Assembly: GCA_002306375.1 (NCBI GenBank) | Contig: DBRU01000096.1 | Location: 25,593-34,301 of the forward strand | Origin: Faecalibacterium sp. UBA1360 | GTDB taxonomy: Bacteria; Bacillota; Clostridia; Oscillospirales; Ruminococcaceae | Reading direction: 5' to 3' | Length of the DNA: 8,709 nt | Made by a program: the position numbers and the translations under genes | Shown: piece after piece, positions 5,702-8,709 of the stretch | How positions within the stretch are numbered: the first letter of the stretch is position 1 | Layout of the letters: every line of letters begins with the position of its first letter | The notes under the pieces: model-generated | The model's database searches: none | The model's input: the letters and a program-made list of their open reading frames with translations, nothing else | What the model was told of the DNA's origin: nothing

Positions 5702-6923
5702 CCTGATCATCGTGGGGGCGGGGGCCGCCGGCCTGATGGCCGCGGGCGCCGCCTGTGAGCGGGGGCTGTCGGTGACCTTGTTCGAGCACAACCCCAAAGG
5801 CCCGGGGCAAAAGCTGCTCATCACCGGCAAGGGCCGGTGCAACCTGACCAACGACTGCGACCCGCGGGAATTCATGAACTACGTGCGGCGTAACCCCCGG
5901 TTTTTGTTTTCCTGCCTGCACGCCTTCCCGCCTTCGGCGGCCATGGCCTGGTTCGAGTCCGCCGGCGTGCCCCTCAAGACCGAGCGGGGCCGCCGGGTGT
6001 TTCCCCAAAGCGACCGCGCCGCCGACGTGCTGGCCGCGCTGCGGCAATACGCCGCCCCCGCGCAGTTTTGCCGCGAGGACGTCACCGACCTTTTGCTGGA
6101 GGACGGCCGTTGCGCCGGCGTTGTGGCCGGCGGCAAGGCCCACCGCGCCCGGGCCGTGGTGGTGGCCACGGGCGGGGTCAGCTACCCGGTCACGGGCAGC
6201 GACGGGTCGGGCTACCGCCTGGCCCGACAGGCCGGGCACGCCATCGTGCCGCCCCAGCCCAGTCTGTGCAGCCTGGTCTCGCCCGACCCGGCCTGCCGCA
6301 AACTTATGGGCCTGTCTTTGCGCAACGTCACCCTGACCTTGCTGCGGGACGGCAAACCCCTGTTCACCGAACTGGGCGAAGCGCTGTTCACCCATTTCGG
6401 CTTGTCGGGACCGCTGGTGCTGTCGGCGTCCAGCTACATCGACGACATCACGGCCCACCGCTATGTGTGCGAGTTTGACCTAAAGCCCGCCCTGGATGAA
6501 AAGACCCTCTATGACCGCCTGACCCGGGACTTTGCCGCCCTGGGCGGACGCAGCGCCCAGGGCGCGCTGGAAAAGCTGCTGCCCCATTCCATGCGCCCCG
6601 TGGCTGTGGAAAAGTGGGGCGTGGACCCCGCTACCCGGGCCGCCCAGATCACCCGGCAGCAAAAGCTGGACCTGGTGCGGCTGTGCAAGCACTGGGCCGT
6701 GCCCGTGACGGCCCTGGGGGACCTGGAACACGCCGTGATCACGGCGGGCGGGGTGGATGTGCGGCAGGTGGACCCCAGGACCATGGCCAGCAAGCTGTGC
6801 CCGGGGCTGTACTTTGCCGGCGAGGTGCTGGACGTGGACGCCCGCACCGGCGGGTACAATTTGCAGATCGCCTGGTCCACCGCCCGGTCCGCCGCAGCCG
6901 CCATAGCCGACGCCCGGACCTGA
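5694..6923 (+). CDS. BaiN/HI0933 (YhiN)-family NAD(P)/FAD-dependent oxidoreductase
   Basis: 409 residues from the ATG at 5694, normal for this family (about 400-420). The N-terminus has the FAD dinucleotide motif LIIVGAGAAGLMAA (4-17) with the acidic strand end TLFEHN (28-33), then the family signature KLLITGKGRCNLTN (40-53). VVVATGG (155-161) is the second dinucleotide contact, and GEALFTHFGLSGPLVLS (228-244) is characteristic. The C-terminal FAD-closing region is also present: AVITAGGVDV (347-356), TMASK (363-367) and GLYFAGEVLDVDARTGGYNLQ (371-391). It is a cytosolic flavoprotein. The physiological substrate of most members is unknown; the BaiN name comes from a bile-acid 7-dehydroxylation study, and this copy, next to cmk, is more likely a general housekeeping gene than a bile-acid gene. 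It overlaps the upstream membrane protein by 8 bases and is followed 37 bases later by cmk. The ACCTG hexamer repeats at 6918-6935 give a second in-frame TGA. Confidence 0.9.
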   Translation: MTDLIIVGAGAAGLMAAGAACERGLSVTLFEHNPKGPGQKLLITGKGRCNLTNDCDPREFMNYVRRNPRFLFSCLHAFPPSAAMAWFESAGVPLKTERGRRVFPQSDRAADVLAALRQYAAPAQFCREDVTDLLLEDGRCAGVVAGGKAHRARAVVVATGGVSYPVTGSDGSGYRLARQAGHAIVPPQPSLCSLVSPDPACRKLMGLSLRNVTLTLLRDGKPLFTELGEALFTHFGLSGPLVLSASSYIDDITAHRYVCEFDLKPALDEKTLYDRLTRDFAALGGRSAQGALEKLLPHSMRPVAVEKWGVDPATRAAQITRQQKLDLVRLCKHWAVPVTALGDLEHAVITAGGVDVRQVDPRTMASKLCPGLYFAGEVLDVDARTGGYNLQIAWSTARSAAAAIADART

Positions 6924-6960
6924 ACCTGGACCTGAAATAGAACAAAGAGGAGTTGTCCGT

Positions 6961-7623
6961 ATGATCTCAGTTGCCATCGACGGCCCGTCCGGGGCCGGAA
7001 AATCCAGTCTGGCGCGCCGCCTGGCCGCCGACCTGGGCTATACCTACGTGGACACCGGCGCCATGTACCGGGCCATCGGACTGTATACCCGCAGGGCGGG
7101 CCAAAATACCAAGGATGCCGCCGCCGTGGAGGCTCTTTTGCCCCGGATCCATCTGGACATCCGCCTGCAAGACGGGGAACAGCACATCCTGCTCAACGGC
7201 GAGGACGTGACCCGGGCCGTGCGGGCCGAGGACATCGGCATGGCTGCCTCGGATGTGTCCGCCCATCCGGCGGTGCGGGCCTTCCTGCTGGACACCCAGC
7301 GGGACCTGGCCGCCAGCCGCAACGTGCTCATGGACGGGCGGGACATCGGCACCGTGGTGCTGCCCAACGCCACGGTCAAGATCTACCTGACCGCCACGCC
7401 GGAGGCCCGGGCCGCCCGCCGCCGGGCCGAACTGGTGGCCAAGGGCCAGGACGCCGACTTCGACACTGTCTTGGCCGACATCCGCCAGCGGGACTACCAG
7501 GACACCCACCGGGCTGTGGCGCCCCTGCGCCAGGCCGAGGACGCCGTTTTGGTGGATACCAGCGACATCGGCATCGAGGAGAGCTTCGCCCGCCTGAAAC
7601 AGGTGGTTTTGTCCCGTATCTGA
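6961..7623 (+). CDS. cmk: Cytidylate kinase
   Basis: 220 residues, the usual size for bacterial (d)CMP kinase. It transfers phosphate from ATP to CMP or dCMP in the cytoplasm, supplying CDP for nucleic acid and phospholipid synthesis. The ATG at 6961 has AGAGGAG eight bases upstream. The P-loop is GPSGAGKS (8-15), followed by the strand-helix YVDTGAMYRAIG (29-40), the NMP-binding region including EDVTRAVRAEDIG (81-93), the conserved MDGRDIGTVVLPNA (124-137), and the arginine-rich lid EARAARRRAEL (148-158). The C-terminal QRDYQDTHRAVAPL (176-189) and AVLVDTS (195-201) complete the family pattern. No key residue appears to be missing. Placement between a BaiN-like flavoprotein and plsC matches many Clostridia. 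The gap to plsC (7624-7680) is AT-rich, without a convincing terminator. Confidence 0.96.
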   Translation: MISVAIDGPSGAGKSSLARRLAADLGYTYVDTGAMYRAIGLYTRRAGQNTKDAAAVEALLPRIHLDIRLQDGEQHILLNGEDVTRAVRAEDIGMAASDVSAHPAVRAFLLDTQRDLAASRNVLMDGRDIGTVVLPNATVKIYLTATPEARAARRRAELVAKGQDADFDTVLADIRQRDYQDTHRAVAPLRQAEDAVLVDTSDIGIEESFARLKQVVLSRI

Positions 7624-7680
7624 CCGCATGGCGCGGCGTAGAATAAAGAAGTGAAATAAACAGGGAATTTGGTGGCACTT

Positions 7681-8358
7681 ATGGTATTGTACTGGATCCT
7701 GCTGCCCATCGTATGGGTGCTGATACACATTGTCTGGCGCGTGCGCGTCACCGGGCGGAACAACATCCCCAAGGACCGCCCCGCGGTCATTGCGCCCAAC
7801 CATATCTCGGACCTGGACCCGGTGTTCATCCTGACTGTGATCTTCAGCTTCAAGCGGTACCGCATCCTGGCCAAGCAGGAGCTGTTCCGCAACCCCTTCA
7901 TCGGCTGGTTCCTGCGCTGCATGGGCGCGGTGCCCATCGACCGGGGCAAGGGCGATCTGGACACGGTCAACGCCGTCACGGCCGAGTGCAGCCATGGCCG
8001 GGGCGTGCTCATCTTCCCGGAGGGCACCCGCACCAAGGACGGCAAGCTGGGCAAGCTGAAAAGCGGGGCCTTTGTCATCGCGGGGCAGGCCGGGGCCGAC
8101 ATGGTGCCCTGCCGCATCATCTACGGCACCAGGGACGGCCGCCTGCACCCGTTTTGCCGCATGCGCATCTGTTTCGGCGAGCCCATCCCGGCGGCGGACC
8201 TGCAGATCACCGACCTGCGCCATCAGGTCAAGGAACTGCGCGCCCTGCGGGCCCGCCTGACGGCCGAGCTGGAACGCCTGTACGAGGAAAACAAATTCAC
8301 CGACATCCCCGCGCTGCCCGAACCTTCGGCGGCGCCCGCTGACAAGGAGGTCTCCTGA
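7681..8358 (+). CDS. plsC: 1-acyl-sn-glycerol-3-phosphate acyltransferase
   Basis: 225 residues from the ATG at 7681. It adds the second acyl chain to lysophosphatidic acid to give phosphatidic acid at the membrane. The catalytic HX4D motif is HISDLD (His41, Asp46), preceded by APN. NPFIGWFLRCMGAVPIDRG (71-89) is the second block, and IFPEGTRTKDGKL (111-123) holds the substrate-binding FPEGTR. VPCRIIYGTRDG (142-153) matches the fourth block. An N-terminal hydrophobic segment (2-19) is the membrane anchor. The start is uncertain: GTG at 7672 (AGGGA five bases upstream) or TTG at 7669 would add three or four residues. ATG was preferred because it has GGTGG five bases upstream. The C-terminal tail (208-225) is Pro/Ala-rich and carries the AAGGAGG ribosome site of ispH. 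The stop overlaps the ispH start as TGATG. Confidence 0.92.
   Translation: MVLYWILLPIVWVLIHIVWRVRVTGRNNIPKDRPAVIAPNHISDLDPVFILTVIFSFKRYRILAKQELFRNPFIGWFLRCMGAVPIDRGKGDLDTVNAVTAECSHGRGVLIFPEGTRTKDGKLGKLKSGAFVIAGQAGADMVPCRIIYGTRDGRLHPFCRMRICFGEPIPAADLQITDLRHQVKELRALRARLTAELERLYEENKFTDIPALPEPSAAPADKEVS
8344..8350 (+). promoter_or_regulatory. Ribosome binding site of ispH, inside plsC
   Basis: AAGGAGG is a near-perfect anti-16S match, 7 bases before the ATG at 8358. With the TGATG stop-start overlap it indicates translational coupling of ispH to plsC. Confidence 0.75.
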
Positions 8359-8709
8359 TGCAGATCCTTCTGGCCAAGACCGCCGGCTTTTGCTTTGGCG
8401 TGGACCGGGCCGTCAAGCTGACCTACGACCTGTTGGCCGAAGGCCGGCGGGTGGCCACCCTGGGCCCTTTGATCCACAACCCCCAGGTGGTGGCCGATCT
8501 GGAAAGCAGGGGCGCTTTGACCTGCGAGACCATCGACGCCGTGCCCGACGGGTACGAGGTGGTCATCCGCAGCCACGGGGTGCCCGGTTCGGTGTATGAA
8601 AAAATTGGAACACGCGGCCTGGCGTTTCATGACGCCACCTGCCCGTTTGTTTCAAAAATCCATAAAATTGCGGACGAAGCAGGCAAAATCGGCGCGCTTT
8701 TGCTGGTGG
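8358..8709 (+). CDS. ispH: 4-hydroxy-3-methylbut-2-enyl diphosphate reductase, N-terminal part (partial)
   Basis: 117 complete codons to the window edge, with no stop. IspH is the last enzyme of the MEP isoprenoid pathway, reducing HMBPP to IPP and DMAPP with a [4Fe-4S] cluster. The N-terminus ILLAKTAGFCFGVDRAV carries cluster ligand Cys12; GPLIHNPQVV (36-45) supplies His40; IRSHGVP (70-76) supplies His73; and HDATCPFV (91-98) carries the second ligand Cys95. The third Cys, near residue 195, lies beyond the window. The start is fixed by AAGGAGG and the TGATG overlap with plsC. In Clostridia ispH is frequently followed by, or fused to, ribosomal protein S1, which cannot be tested here. From codon 80 (base 8595) the third-base composition changes sharply although the protein stays IspH-like: 9 of the first 79 codons end in A or T against 19 of the last 38. 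The product feeds undecaprenyl carrier synthesis, which the upstream glycan cluster would consume. Confidence 0.95.
   Translation, partial: MQILLAKTAGFCFGVDRAVKLTYDLLAEGRRVATLGPLIHNPQVVADLESRGALTCETIDAVPDGYEVVIRSHGVPGSVYEKIGTRGLAFHDATCPFVSKIHKIADEAGKIGALLLV

Noticed and set aside
3905..5875. Long minus-strand open frame of 656 codons
   Set aside because: It lies opposite real plus-strand genes, has low-complexity Gly/Gln/Arg/His composition and no domain; GC-rich DNA commonly leaves antisense frames open.
5694..6923. Bile-acid 7-dehydroxylation role suggested by the BaiN name
   Set aside because: No other bai genes are present and the neighbours are housekeeping genes; the family is widespread in bacteria that do not process bile acids.
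6918..6935. Three hexamers ACCTGA, ACCTGG, ACCTGA at the end of the BaiN-like gene
   Set aside because: Too short to be a meaningful repeat; its only visible effect is a second in-frame stop.
7639..7644. TAGAAT resembling a -10 box before plsC
   Set aside because: The nearest -35-like element (TTGTCC at 7609-7614) is 24 bases away, too far for a standard promoter.

Overview
The window is a compact, single-strand (+) stretch of very GC-rich bacterial DNA. Every gene reads rightward, gaps are at most about 50 bases, and several genes overlap at ATGA or TGATG junctions. The order flavoprotein (BaiN/HI0933-like) - cmk - plsC - ispH at the right end is, from general knowledge, typical of Clostridia, where ispH is often followed by or fused to rpsA. 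With the high GC content this points to a GC-rich Oscillospiraceae/Ruminococcaceae-type gut Firmicute. That assignment is inference; no rRNA or other decisive marker is present.

Left region (1-5701) is a cell-envelope glycan cluster. It contains the C-terminal end of a probable NAD(P)-dependent sugar-nucleotide epimerase/reductase (1-246), a TIM-barrel sugar isomerase/epimerase with an intact Glu-Asp-His-Glu metal site (274-1068), and a family 2 glycosyltransferase (1065-1853). These are followed by a DAO-fold FAD-dependent oxidoreductase carrying an unusual four-cysteine cluster (1904-3022), a second, membrane-anchored GT2-like protein with a degenerate DxD motif (3019-3954), and a large polytopic membrane protein resembling GT-C glycosyltransferases (3995-5701). 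Together they could remodel a sugar, load it on a nucleotide or polyprenyl carrier, and transfer it outside the membrane. The sugar and the acceptor are unknown.

Right region (5694-8709) is housekeeping: a BaiN-like flavoprotein (5694-6923), cytidylate kinase (6961-7623), 1-acyl-glycerol-3-phosphate acyltransferase (7681-8358) and the first 117 codons of ispH (8358 to the window end). The glycan cluster is joined to it by an 8-base overlap, so the two are probably transcribed together.

No RNA genes, insertion sequences, CRISPR arrays, convincing promoters or intrinsic terminators were seen, and no stretch over 300 bases lacks a gene. The points most worth checking are the identity of the glycan system, the four-Cys flavoprotein, the degenerate GT2, the large outside domain of the GT-C-like protein, two hairpins next to ribosome binding sites, and an abrupt codon-usage change inside ispH near the window edge.
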